From positions 35,857-99,856 of the forward strand of contig JAFLUZ010000006.1 of assembly GCA_022508535.1 (NCBI GenBank): a DNA stretch of 64,000 nt, given 5' to 3'. Shown piece by piece: positions 7,913-15,342 of this stretch; the stretch's first letter is position 1, and each line of letters starts with the position of its first letter. The notes beneath the pieces were generated by a model, which did no database searches, was not told the DNA's origin, and saw only the letters and a program-made list of their open reading frames with translations. The stretch comes from Erysipelotrichales bacterium. Its GTDB lineage: Bacteria > Bacillota_I > Bacilli_A > RFN20 > CAG-826. The position numbers were made by a program, and so were the translations under genes.

Positions 7913-9165
7913 AATTTATTCAAAGGAATTTTTACTTTTAAAATATTGCAAATGATTTCATATGGCTTGTCATTTACACTAAAAACATTTTTAAAAGTTT
8001 CTCCTCCTCTACCTTGCCCCTCCATAAATCCAATTTCTACTGCAATTTCTTTTAAACATCCATTTACCGGATTTGTTGGCATTTCAAATCTATTTAAGTA
8101 GTCTAAATCAACAAATTCTCTAATGCATGGATTATAAATTTCTATATATTTTTTATAAATTTTAACAACGATTGGAGAATACGAATTATAATCTTTATGA
8201 AAAACTGCATTTGCCAATAATTCCCTCACAATAAGATATTCATTATCATTAAAACTTGCTCCAAGTTTTTTTATAATATTCACAATACAGTTTGTCGCTT
8301 TAGAATAAGCAATTATTATTGGGCCATCAAATTTATCTGGAACTTTTTCATCACCAGTATTGTCAATTACCAAAATATATGCTCCTTTAAATAATGTCGC
8401 AGGACAATTATAAAATGCCAACTTGAATCCGATATCCGCTGTAACAACTCTTTTCCCTTCTTTTATATTATGGGATATATAATTATTATTATTACATTCT
8501 TTATAAAATTGTTCTAACAAATTTTCATTTTCTTTTATATAATTCGTTATCACTTTTTCATTGTAATCAAACTCACTTTTTTTAGAAAGCAAATAAAATG
8601 CGATTGCTTCTTTTGATAATAGACTATTATACATCAAGATAAATCTTCTGGAGTTTTCATCATTATAAATTTTATCTTTGAAAAAAAGCCAATTTTCATC
8701 AATTAATTCTTTTTGAAATTGTTCATCAAACAGTTTGACATCTACTCCATTTTCTTTTAAATAAGCATAACCATTCCCACGCACTAAAATATCCGGATCG
8801 AAAGTGCCCATGTATACTTTTTTTATACCCGCTTTAACAATAAGTTCGCTGCATGATATTTCATTAATTCTACTATCATGACTACAAGGCTCCAATGAAA
8901 CATATAAAGTATCTTTAGAATGATTATTACCACCTAGTTTATTAACAAACAAATTATATTCTGCATGATCCCCTTCTAACATCTCAGATCGATATGAAAA
9001 AATATTTTCTTCACCGGATTCACTAACTAGTAATGCAACAACATATGGATTTACTTTTTCAGGATGATCATTATCTTTGTTTTCCCATTTTTTCGTTTTG
9101 TCTTTTTTTCGTAATTCCTTTATCTTATCTACAACCTTTTTTTGATTATCTAAAATCGTACTCAT
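7900..9165 (-). CDS. RibD-type deaminase fused to a COG2865-like GHKL ATPase domain
   Basis: A 421-residue fusion. Residues about 40-165 are a zinc deaminase closest to the RibD N-terminal domain: H67-A-E69, then LEPCSH with C94 and C105, and the RibD-like stretch IKKVYMGTFDPDILVRG. No riboflavin reductase domain follows. Instead residues about 230-400 match the ATP-binding part of Schlafen-like/COG2865 regulators: RELLANAVFHKDY with the N-box N319, IEIYNP, NPV and GQGRGG at 383-388. The AlbA DNA-binding module usual in COG2865 is absent, the deaminase taking its place. No riboflavin genes are nearby. GGGAGGG precedes ATG 9165. The role is unknown; nucleotide-based defence signalling is an inference. 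Confidence 0.75.
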   Translation of the reverse strand: MSTILDNQKKVVDKIKELRKKDKTKKWENKDNDHPEKVNPYVVALLVSESGEENIFSYRSEMLEGDHAEYNLFVNKLGGNNHSKDTLYVSLEPCSHDSRINEISCSELIVKAGIKKVYMGTFDPDILVRGNGYAYLKENGVDVKLFDEQFQKELIDENWLFFKDKIYNDENSRRFILMYNSLLSKEAIAFYLLSKKSEFDYNEKVITNYIKENENLLEQFYKECNNNNYISHNIKEGKRVVTADIGFKLAFYNCPATLFKGAYILVIDNTGDEKVPDKFDGPIIIAYSKATNCIVNIIKKLGASFNDNEYLIVRELLANAVFHKDYNSYSPIVVKIYKKYIEIYNPCIREFVDLDYLNRFEMPTNPVNGCLKEIAVEIGFMEGQGRGGETFKNVFSVNDKPYEIICNILKVKIPLNKLWIN

Positions 9166-9195
9166 ATTAAATACCCTCCCACAACGATTTATGTT

Positions 9196-9223
9196 ATTAT
9201 ACCATATTCTTTTAAATTTTCAA
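9196..9223 (-). promoter_or_regulatory. Promoter of the deaminase/ATPase pair
   Basis: On the minus strand, -35 TTGAAA (9218-9223), a 16-base spacer, and consensus -10 TATAAT (9196-9201), 30 bases before ATG 9165. A GC-rich inverted repeat abuts the -35 on its upstream side. Confidence 0.7.
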
Positions 9224-9225
9224 AC

Positions 9226-9297
9226 ATTTGCGCGAAAAAATGCGCGCAAATATACGCGCACAAATGCGCCAAGATTTTCTTTATACGGTATACGGTA
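9226..9297. repeat. GCGC-rich inverted repeats and a tandem 7-mer upstream of the deaminase promoter
   Basis: Perfect inverted repeat ATTTGCGCG (9226-9234) / CGCGCAAAT (9243-9251) with an 8-base spacer, followed by GCGC at 9256-9259 and 9266-9269 separated by six bases. A tandem TACGGTA TACGGTA lies at 9284-9297. GCGC is very rare in this AT-rich DNA, so the cluster is likely a protein-binding site. Confidence 0.6.
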
Positions 9298-9324
9298 ATA
9301 AACACCAAATATCAGACGCAAAAA

Positions 9325-10599
9325 CTAGACAATCTCACAAATAATCATCACAACGCCCAATAAAAGAAGCGAAACCGTATATAAATGAAATATTGTTTTC
9401 AAATCTTTAATTAAACTCATAGCGCAAATGTTATTTTTTGGCACCCAAATTAAGCCAATAGCAACTACAGCTGTAGTAATATTAAAAATGAATACAAGTG
9501 CCATACTTTTTGTAACAACTCCTAAAAAGTCGGCATATAGCGGTAGTAAAAAAGCAATAATAGCTAGTAACATTTGTGTGTTTTTTTCAGCCACTACAGT
9601 TCTTTTTTCAAGCCAATTAAATGTCTCGTCTAATGATGAGATAGTGTGTGCTTCTTGTTTTCTGGAAAACCATAAATTTATAATAAAGAAGATATTTCCA
9701 ACAACCCATGGGAAAAGATACAAGATTTCATTATGGTTTATCCATTTTAACAAATGCATTATATAAAAAAGCATATTCCAAAACAATGTCGCAATATAAA
9801 ATAAAACAGTGGAAAATTTCAAATTAATATTAAAAGTATGTTTAATATTCGTTCCTATTATTTTATCAAATATATTAATATGTTTTTGTAAGAAACTCAA
9901 AAGAAGATATCCAAAAGTACTGAACAAAATGGTATTAGCAAAAAGCCATGTAGAAAAAATATTGTACCAATTAGAAAAAGTTTTTATCCCATATATAATT
10001 GCAAATATCGAATTGATTGTGCTACCTACAAAACTAGGCAGTAGAGAAACAAGTAAAAAAAATCTAAATTTAGACATACTTTTTTCTCTCATTGAAAAAA
10101 AAGCAATATCAATTATTAGTACAGCTATAAAAATATAAAAAATTATTTTTCGATTAAAAATGAAACTGAATATCACATATAAAATCCCCAATATCAATAA
10201 TGACAACTTATAATTAGTTAATAATTCTTCTTTTGCTAATATTTTACTAGTTTTCGTCTTTTTTAAAATAGCCCATACTACAAGTGCTTGAAATACATTT
10301 CCGCATACATTAAAAATAGATTCAACAATCGATGCTTTCGTCGACATACAAAAAAACACAGATGAAATCAGCGCAACAAACACCCCAAGCATACCATAGC
10401 GATATATGGCATACATAATAATTAATATTCCGATAAAAACTATAAACACAGTGGTTGTACTAGAATTATTTAAATATGTCGTCGATAATATATTTATTAT
10501 CGTGGTTATAAAAGAAAGAAGCAAACAAGCCCAAATATTAGCATCTCTATTATTAAACTTTATCGACAATTCGTGATTTAATATGTTCTTTTTATCCAT
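9325..10599 (-). CDS. Multi-spanning membrane protein of unknown function
   Basis: A 424-residue, very hydrophobic protein with roughly ten to twelve transmembrane helices and a short charged N-terminus (MDKKNILNHELSIKF). I see no transporter motif, signal peptide or catalytic signature. A polar segment about residues 315-340 contains SSLDETFNWLEKRTVVAEKN and separates the last four helices from the rest. GAGGG precedes ATG 10599. It lies 160 bases upstream of the deaminase pair on the same strand but is separated from it by that pair's own promoter. No terminator is visible between, so read-through is possible. Membership of the same functional module is an inference from position only. Confidence 0.7.
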   Translation of the reverse strand: MDKKNILNHELSIKFNNRDANIWACLLLSFITTIINILSTTYLNNSSTTTVFIVFIGILIIMYAIYRYGMLGVFVALISSVFFCMSTKASIVESIFNVCGNVFQALVVWAILKKTKTSKILAKEELLTNYKLSLLILGILYVIFSFIFNRKIIFYIFIAVLIIDIAFFSMREKSMSKFRFFLLVSLLPSFVGSTINSIFAIIYGIKTFSNWYNIFSTWLFANTILFSTFGYLLLSFLQKHINIFDKIIGTNIKHTFNINLKFSTVLFYIATLFWNMLFYIMHLLKWINHNEILYLFPWVVGNIFFIINLWFSRKQEAHTISSLDETFNWLEKRTVVAEKNTQMLLAIIAFLLPLYADFLGVVTKSMALVFIFNITTAVVAIGLIWVPKNNICAMSLIKDLKTIFHLYTVSLLLLGVVMIICEIV

Positions 10600-11009
10600 A
10601 ATTTTTTACCCTCGTGTTTTTTAGTATTTCACAATACGAAAACTAAATCAAGCACTATTCAATTTTGAATCAAAACAAATCAAAATATTGGAGACTTTAT
10701 TAACAAAATATTAACATCCATACTATGGCATATTTATAAGAAAGGCATAGATTTATTTTCTATTATTTTATAAAATATGCAACAGCAAATGCTTATGATC
10801 CAGTTTGAGCACCAATTATACTTCCTATTAAAAACACTAGATAATCCTCTAATTTTGCCACTTACTAATAAGGCAAAATATAAATAGGCAAAAGCCTACT
10901 CATATTTTCCAAGGCAATTAAAAAAACTAACAATATCAATAGTTGACATCACATTGTCTATTGCTTTGTTTGAATTTTTTATTTTCATGTTAATATATTT
11001 TATAAATAA
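10600..11009. other. Intergenic stretch of about 410 bases
   Basis: No open frame or RNA gene is supported. It contains the terminator-like hairpin at 10885-10898 and weak promoter-like sequence before 10599. The rest is AT-rich DNA with no repeat I can identify. Confidence 0.6.
10885..10898 (-). terminator. Possible terminator of the HigBA-like operon
   Basis: A short stem TAGGC/GCCTA with a 4-base loop, followed on the minus strand by T/A-rich sequence. It lies about 110 bases past the last gene. Weak because the stem is only five pairs. Confidence 0.4.
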
Positions 11010-11324
11010 CTAAGACAAAAAATTAACTACTATTCTACTGACTAAAAGCATTAATAAAAAAGAGTATAAAATATGGAAAATCGTATATATAATACTTCCT
11101 TTATATGGTCTATCTTTTTTTCTATCATAAAACAATCCAGATGTTTTGTAAGATAAATTATTTAATAATGATTTTGTGACATTGTTGGCACACTTGTTTG
11201 ATACTTTCCTCACTAATCCATAATTATTTAATTTATTGAATGGATCTGGCGTTATAATATTTCGAAAGAATTTATTGGTTTTTTTGAACATATCAAAATG
11301 CCTTTTATTATATCGCTTTTTCAA
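11010..11324 (-). CDS. Small basic membrane-anchored protein, third gene of TA operon
   Basis: A 104-residue protein I do not recognise. It is strongly basic (MKKRYNKRHFDMFKKTNKFF) with one transmembrane helix at about residues 79-102 near the C-terminus, so the body should face the cytoplasm. The TTG at 11324 is chosen because AAAGAGGTGA lies six bases upstream and overlaps the stop region of the antitoxin gene; an internal ATG at 11291 has only a weak site. The tight spacing makes it part of the toxin-antitoxin transcript. A third small membrane gene is unusual for HigBA, and its role is unknown. Confidence 0.55.
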   Translation of the reverse strand: MKKRYNKRHFDMFKKTNKFFRNIITPDPFNKLNNYGLVRKVSNKCANNVTKSLLNNLSYKTSGLFYDRKKDRPYKGSIIYTIFHILYSFLLMLLVSRIVVNFLS

Positions 11325-11338
11325 CTTTTATCACCTCT

Positions 11339-12409
11339 TTAATCAATCACTATTTCATATTTTTCTTTTAAGTTATTTAAACAACTATATTGTATTTTTC
11401 TTTCTTTTTGTAATCTTCCAACAACTATACCTGGATGAATACTAATTTGCGTAGCAAATTCTTGGATATAATATGTTGTATATGTTTTTAATAATTTTAG
11501 TTTTTCTGATGGAATTAAGGTTTCTCGTGCAAATTCGTCCGCTTCCCTTTCTAACTCGTCTTCAACATTATCCGTATCTTCTCCAATAATCATTTTTCTT
11601 TTAATTTTTTGCAATACATGTTTTAATTCATGAAAAAAACTAAACCAAAATTTATCATTATACGTACCTCTAGTATTTAAAGCCATCATAACCTTATCAC
11701 TATCAATCCATTTTACAACTCCATTTATGTTAGAATTTTTTAATGATGGCAAAATCACAAGCGCAACGCCACAATCTGATAAAATTCGTTTTAACTTAGG
11801 ATAAAAAATATCAGGATCTTCAAGAGTCATTTTTCTAAAATTCTTTATGTTATCATTTAGCATTTTCTCATTAAAGGGCTTAGTATTTTCTTTTTTCGCA
11901 ATTTGAAATGCAAGTGAAACCCATACGTTTTTGCAAACGAGATTCTCAATTTTTTCTGCTTTTGTCACTGAAGTTCTGTAAAAAGAATAAATATCATTTT
12001 TTGCAAACAAAGTTAAAGATGCTATTGGCAATGCTATTCTAAGTTTATTCATTCCCTCTTCAATGCTATCTGTATCATTGATAATATTTAATTGCTTTAA
12101 AAATTTTTTATCAATCATTTTGTAAATGTTTTTTTCTTCATCTTTGACTTTAGCGTCTGCCAACATTGCAATATATGCATCATATTTTGATTGTAAATTC
12201 AACCAAAATTCAACACTAGTTCCAATAAGTTTTGACAATTTTATTGCAATATCTGAAGTAATGTTTGCCTCTTGTGATAGTAATAAACTTACTTGTTTAC
12301 CAGTTATTCCTAATCTCTTTGAAAATTCATCTTGAGTCATTTGAAGTTCTTCAATATATTCACTTATATAAAAACTTGGATGAAAAGCTCTTCTAATATT
12401 TTTAATCAT
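11339..12409 (-). CDS. HigA-like HTH antitoxin with ImmA/IrrE metallopeptidase domain
   Basis: A 356-residue protein. Residues about 10-75 are a HigA-type helix-turn-helix (MTQDEFSKRLGITGKQVSLLL, then EFWLNLQSKYD). The C-terminal part, about residues 200-320, is an ImmA/IrrE-like zinc peptidase with HELKH as HExxH and EREADEFARETLIP supplying the third-ligand helix. Such fusions neutralise a RelE/HigB toxin and may be inactivated by, or carry out, proteolysis. Its start overlaps the toxin gene by eight bases, giving the toxin-first order typical of HigBA. The HTH domain probably binds the palindrome at 12793-12809. Confidence 0.88.
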   Translation of the reverse strand: MIKNIRRAFHPSFYISEYIEELQMTQDEFSKRLGITGKQVSLLLSQEANITSDIAIKLSKLIGTSVEFWLNLQSKYDAYIAMLADAKVKDEEKNIYKMIDKKFLKQLNIINDTDSIEEGMNKLRIALPIASLTLFAKNDIYSFYRTSVTKAEKIENLVCKNVWVSLAFQIAKKENTKPFNEKMLNDNIKNFRKMTLEDPDIFYPKLKRILSDCGVALVILPSLKNSNINGVVKWIDSDKVMMALNTRGTYNDKFWFSFFHELKHVLQKIKRKMIIGEDTDNVEDELEREADEFARETLIPSEKLKLLKTYTTYYIQEFATQISIHPGIVVGRLQKERKIQYSCLNNLKEKYEIVID

Positions 12410-12749
12410 AATGTTTACTTACCTCTCCTATTTCAACACACACGGCCATTGTATAACTACTAAAATCATCACATATAACTGGTTCTTCGTTTTCATCTAG
12501 TGGAGTCAATAACAAACGATATCCTGTAGTTTTACCTAAATACATAGAATGAATATTTTTCAGGTCACCTTTTAGTTTATGCAAGTTATATTGTTTTAAA
12601 GCAAATATGTCATTTAAATTAGATGCACTTTCGATGGCATTTAATGCTGCGAACAATTTATTAGCAACATTTTCGCCAAACTTAATTTTTGCCTTTTTTT
12701 CATCTGTACATATTTTTTCTATTTTAGTGTTTTTATACAACATCTTCAT
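12402..12749 (-). CDS. RelE/HigB-family toxin
   Basis: A 115-residue toxin of the RelE/ParE superfamily, close to HigB. Family features are GENVANKLFAALNAIESA for the helical start, LHKLKGDLKNIHSM, and GYRLLLTP on the core sheet. HigB-type toxins cleave mRNA on the ribosome. The first ATG is at 12749, with a second at 12743. Neither has its own good ribosome site, because the strong AGGAGGG upstream is positioned for an out-of-frame ATG at 12768 that opens an 11-codon leader. Toxin translation may therefore depend on reinitiation. The antitoxin gene follows with an overlap. Confidence 0.82.
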   Translation of the reverse strand: MKMLYKNTKIEKICTDEKKAKIKFGENVANKLFAALNAIESASNLNDIFALKQYNLHKLKGDLKNIHSMYLGKTTGYRLLLTPLDENEEPVICDDFSSYTMAVCVEIGEVSKHYD

Positions 12750-12768
12750 TGATTATTATATGCCACAT
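12733..12768 (-). CDS. Putative 11-codon leader peptide overlapping the toxin start
   Basis: ATG 12768 sits five bases after AGGAGGG and reads MWHIIINEDVV before TAA at 12733-12735. The toxin ATGs at 12749 and 12743 lie inside it in another frame, 8-14 bases before its stop. The site strength suggests it is translated, and coupling to the toxin is an inference. Confidence 0.4.
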   Translation of the reverse strand: MWHIIINEDVV

Positions 12769-12792
12769 TTTGACCCTCCTTTACATATTCAT

Positions 12793-12847
12793 TTTACCAT
12801 TTTGGTAAACCCAAATATATTATAGGCTTCGGATTTTAAAAAAACAA
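12793..12847 (-). promoter_or_regulatory. HigBA operon promoter and palindromic operator
   Basis: On the minus strand, -35 TTGTTT (12842-12847), a 17-base spacer and -10 TATAAT (12819-12824). A perfect inverted repeat TTTACCA/TGGTAAA with a 3-base spacer occupies 12793-12809, about +3 to +19. This is the expected place for an autorepressor such as the antitoxin. Confidence 0.65.
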
Positions 12848-12885
12848 TATATAAATTAATTTTTTTTAAACTTATAGACAAATAA

Positions 12886-12915
12886 ATAAAAACAAAACAG
12901 GCAAATCGCCTGTTT
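12886..12915 (-). terminator. Terminator of the DUF819 gene
   Basis: A perfect stem AAACAGGC/GCCTGTTT with a 5-base loop, followed on the minus strand by a T-rich tract, starting 7 bases after the stop codon. Confidence 0.85.
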
Positions 12916-12921
12916 GATTCA

Positions 12922-14112
12922 TTATATAAATAATAGAAACAACTGCCCTATTCCAATTCCAAGTAATGTTCCTATTGCTAAACCTAATGCACCACAAATA
13001 ACACCTGGTGCAATAAGATCTTGGCGACCTGCAGCTTTCGCAACTGGAGCAATAAATGGGGGACCATATACGCCAGCAGTTGATGTAATAATTGCCGTAT
13101 CACCATCAACACCAAAGATTTTACAAAGAATAATATGCAAAATAATAACGCTGATTTGAGCACAAGCAAAAAACGCAAATGTTGGTAAAATATCCGTTAA
13201 AAATACTGACCAGTCAATACTCATTGATAAAGCTAAGGAAAACATTAATATGAGATACATACCAAGTGTGTATTGCCCTTTGATCTCTCGTATTGGCTTA
13301 ATAAAGGAAAACGCAACACCAAGTACGGAAACAGATAAAAGAATATATAACAAATTTTCTCCCACTGTGTTTTCAAAGATCAATTCAAGTAATACTCCAA
13401 CACCAACACAACCAATTGCTAAAGCAAAAGATCCAAGTAATCGAAGTATACTCTTTTTATCTTTAAATCCAAAGGTAAAATCATCTTTCTTTTCTTCCTC
13501 TATATTTTCATGAGTTGTTTCTTTTTCATTATTTTCTTTTAAATATTCTTTTTTATTACGACGATTTAAAACTAGACGATAAAACTTTGGGGCAATAGAA
13601 ATTAATAATAAGAAATAAATTCCACCAATAATAGTATCTGCAACATTTGCAGCACTTAAAACATTACTTTCTGCGCCCATTGCCGCACCAATTGCATTCA
13701 TATTTGGTGTTCCACCAGTATATAAACCAACAATCATGGCAGACAATTCTGTACTTGGGAAAAATTTATAAGTAATAAAGAAAATTGCAAATGCAATTGC
13801 GATGACAGAAACAATGCAAAGCGAATAACCTACAATCGTTCCTTTAGTTAGTTTTTTAACAGAACGAAGATCAATACTAAATAAAATTAATGGAATGGAT
13901 AGTGCAACTAATACATAGGTAATTGTTGTCGTTAATCCCTTATCATAAGATATACCAGTTAATCCAAGGGTAGAAAAAATAAAACCAACAATATAGCAAC
14001 ATGCAATTGCACCAATCGCGCCTAATATTTTATTTTTCCTAGTTAAATAAACAATTGGAATTGGTAAACCCAATATACAAATAATTGCTAATATAGTTAA
14101 TGCAGTTGTCAT
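12922..14112 (-). CDS. DUF819 family membrane protein (YjcL-like)
   Basis: A 396-residue membrane protein of the DUF819 family. About ten helices are arranged as two halves around a charged cytoplasmic loop at residues 180-215 (KENNEKETTHENIEEEKKDD). The two half-repeat signatures are present: GLYTGGTPNMNAIGAAM in the first half and STAGVYGPPFIAPVAKAAG in the second. The family resembles sodium-dependent or amino-acid-type transporters, but the substrate is unknown. GGGAGGG precedes ATG 14112, which overlaps the stop of the upstream GNAT gene (ATGA), so the two are coupled. A terminator follows. Confidence 0.85.
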   Translation of the reverse strand: MTTALTILAIICILGLPIPIVYLTRKNKILGAIGAIACCYIVGFIFSTLGLTGISYDKGLTTTITYVLVALSIPLILFSIDLRSVKKLTKGTIVGYSLCIVSVIAIAFAIFFITYKFFPSTELSAMIVGLYTGGTPNMNAIGAAMGAESNVLSAANVADTIIGGIYFLLLISIAPKFYRLVLNRRNKKEYLKENNEKETTHENIEEEKKDDFTFGFKDKKSILRLLGSFALAIGCVGVGVLLELIFENTVGENLLYILLSVSVLGVAFSFIKPIREIKGQYTLGMYLILMFSLALSMSIDWSVFLTDILPTFAFFACAQISVIILHIILCKIFGVDGDTAIITSTAGVYGPPFIAPVAKAAGRQDLIAPGVICGALGLAIGTLLGIGIGQLFLLFI

Positions 14113-15215
14113 AATTCCCTCCCATATATGCGGAATACTTTATTAAGTTTTCCACCAGCCTTTTCTACGTTAAAACGAGAAGCTTCGTTATTTTCCATAA
14201 TTGTCCCTGCTTCAACATAACTAATTCCATGTTTTTGGCAAGTCAAATAAAATGAATGATACAAAGCAAAATTAACACCACAATTTTGATATTCAGGTAT
14301 GACGTATTGTAAGATAGTCCTAACTGAACGAATACGTTTTTTATAGTAAAGAGCTTTAATTAAAGCAAAGATATTACTTTTTCCTTTCATTTTTCTAAAG
14401 ACTGTATAAAAGTTCGGAACACTCATCAAAATTCCAACAGGCTTATCATCTTCTTTTCTTCGGCAAATAAATATAAAATCAGGCCAAAGAAAACTTTTCC
14501 AACCCGCAACAATTCTTACTAAATCATCTCTTGTTGGTGCAGTATCAAAAATAATATCATTTGTTGCCGACTCAATAACAGCGTGTACATCATCAATTTC
14601 GCGGTCTAATCTAGAAAAATCCGCAGGCGCAATATATAAATTAAAACGTCTCATCAATTTATTAGACATTGTTTCAATTCGTTTCAAATCATAAGTATCA
14701 ATAGACATTTTATAAGACACAGTATCAAAATCTTTATGAAAACCATTACTTTCTAATAACATTTGATAATATGGTTTATTGTAAGAAGTTAAAATCATCG
14801 GCTCATCTTCAAATCCAGTAATTTGTATTCCCCGTCTATTATCTTGATCAAATGGAAAGTATGTACCTTCAACGTAATTTACACATTGTTCTTTTAAAAT
14901 CTTTGCCATTTCATTTAATAATAAATTCGCAACACTTTGTTCATTAATGCACTCAAAATGTGAGAAGAATCCACAGCGCTCTAAATTTTTTTGTTTAGAT
15001 GCATCAATGGTGAATAAAATTCGTGCGATATAAATGCCATTTCGGACAACCGCAAGTGCTGTATATGTTTTCTCTTCAATAACAAGTTTTTGTAATGTTT
15101 TAAGGAGATCTTTTTTCATATATGGAACATAAAAAGCATCATCAACATAAAGACTATCCGCCATATTAATGAATTTCTTTAACTGTTTTTTCGTAGTTAA
15201 ACGAATGACTTCCAT
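14109..15215 (-). CDS. GNAT-fold protein of the YghO type
   Basis: A 368-residue protein resembling the long YghO-type GNAT proteins. The C-terminal half (about residues 170-368) carries the acetyltransferase-like fold with KPVGILMSVPNF and the QYVIPEYQNCGVNFALYHSF helix where acetyl-CoA would sit, then YVEAGTIMENNEASRFNVEKAGG. The N-terminal half contains YVDDAFYVPYMKKDLL and GFFSHFECINEQ, typical of this class. The start is ATG 15215, with GGAGGAG six bases upstream; the open frame extends 19 codons further without a site. The substrate is unknown. It is translated together with the DUF819 transporter. Confidence 0.75.
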   Translation of the reverse strand: MEVIRLTTKKQLKKFINMADSLYVDDAFYVPYMKKDLLKTLQKLVIEEKTYTALAVVRNGIYIARILFTIDASKQKNLERCGFFSHFECINEQSVANLLLNEMAKILKEQCVNYVEGTYFPFDQDNRRGIQITGFEDEPMILTSYNKPYYQMLLESNGFHKDFDTVSYKMSIDTYDLKRIETMSNKLMRRFNLYIAPADFSRLDREIDDVHAVIESATNDIIFDTAPTRDDLVRIVAGWKSFLWPDFIFICRRKEDDKPVGILMSVPNFYTVFRKMKGKSNIFALIKALYYKKRIRSVRTILQYVIPEYQNCGVNFALYHSFYLTCQKHGISYVEAGTIMENNEASRFNVEKAGGKLNKVFRIYGREL

Positions 15216-15308
15216 TAAATTTCTCCTCCATTTTTCTTTTGACATTATGGCAAAATTTTTGCGATTTTTCAATCTTCCACTACCTATTTTTTCTATATTT
15301 ATTTAGAA

Positions 15309-15338
15309 TATAATTAAGTGTTACTTAATTAAAAGGAG
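15309..15338 (+). promoter_or_regulatory. -10 element, palindrome and ribosome site before the 15343 gene
   Basis: TATAAT at 15309-15314 overlaps a perfect inverted repeat TAATTAAG/CTTAATTA (15311-15318, 15324-15331; 5-base spacer). AAAAGGAG follows at 15331-15338. No good -35 is visible. The repeat could be an operator or a hairpin next to the ribosome site. Confidence 0.5.
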
Positions 15339-15342
15339 ACAT

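Noticed and set aside
7900..9165. Riboflavin biosynthesis enzyme RibD
   Set aside because: The reductase half is missing and replaced by an ATPase-like domain, and no other rib genes or FMN riboswitch are nearby.
12914..13159. Open frames opposite and within the DUF819 gene
   Set aside because: They have low-complexity composition typical of reading a membrane gene in another frame, and no ribosome site.
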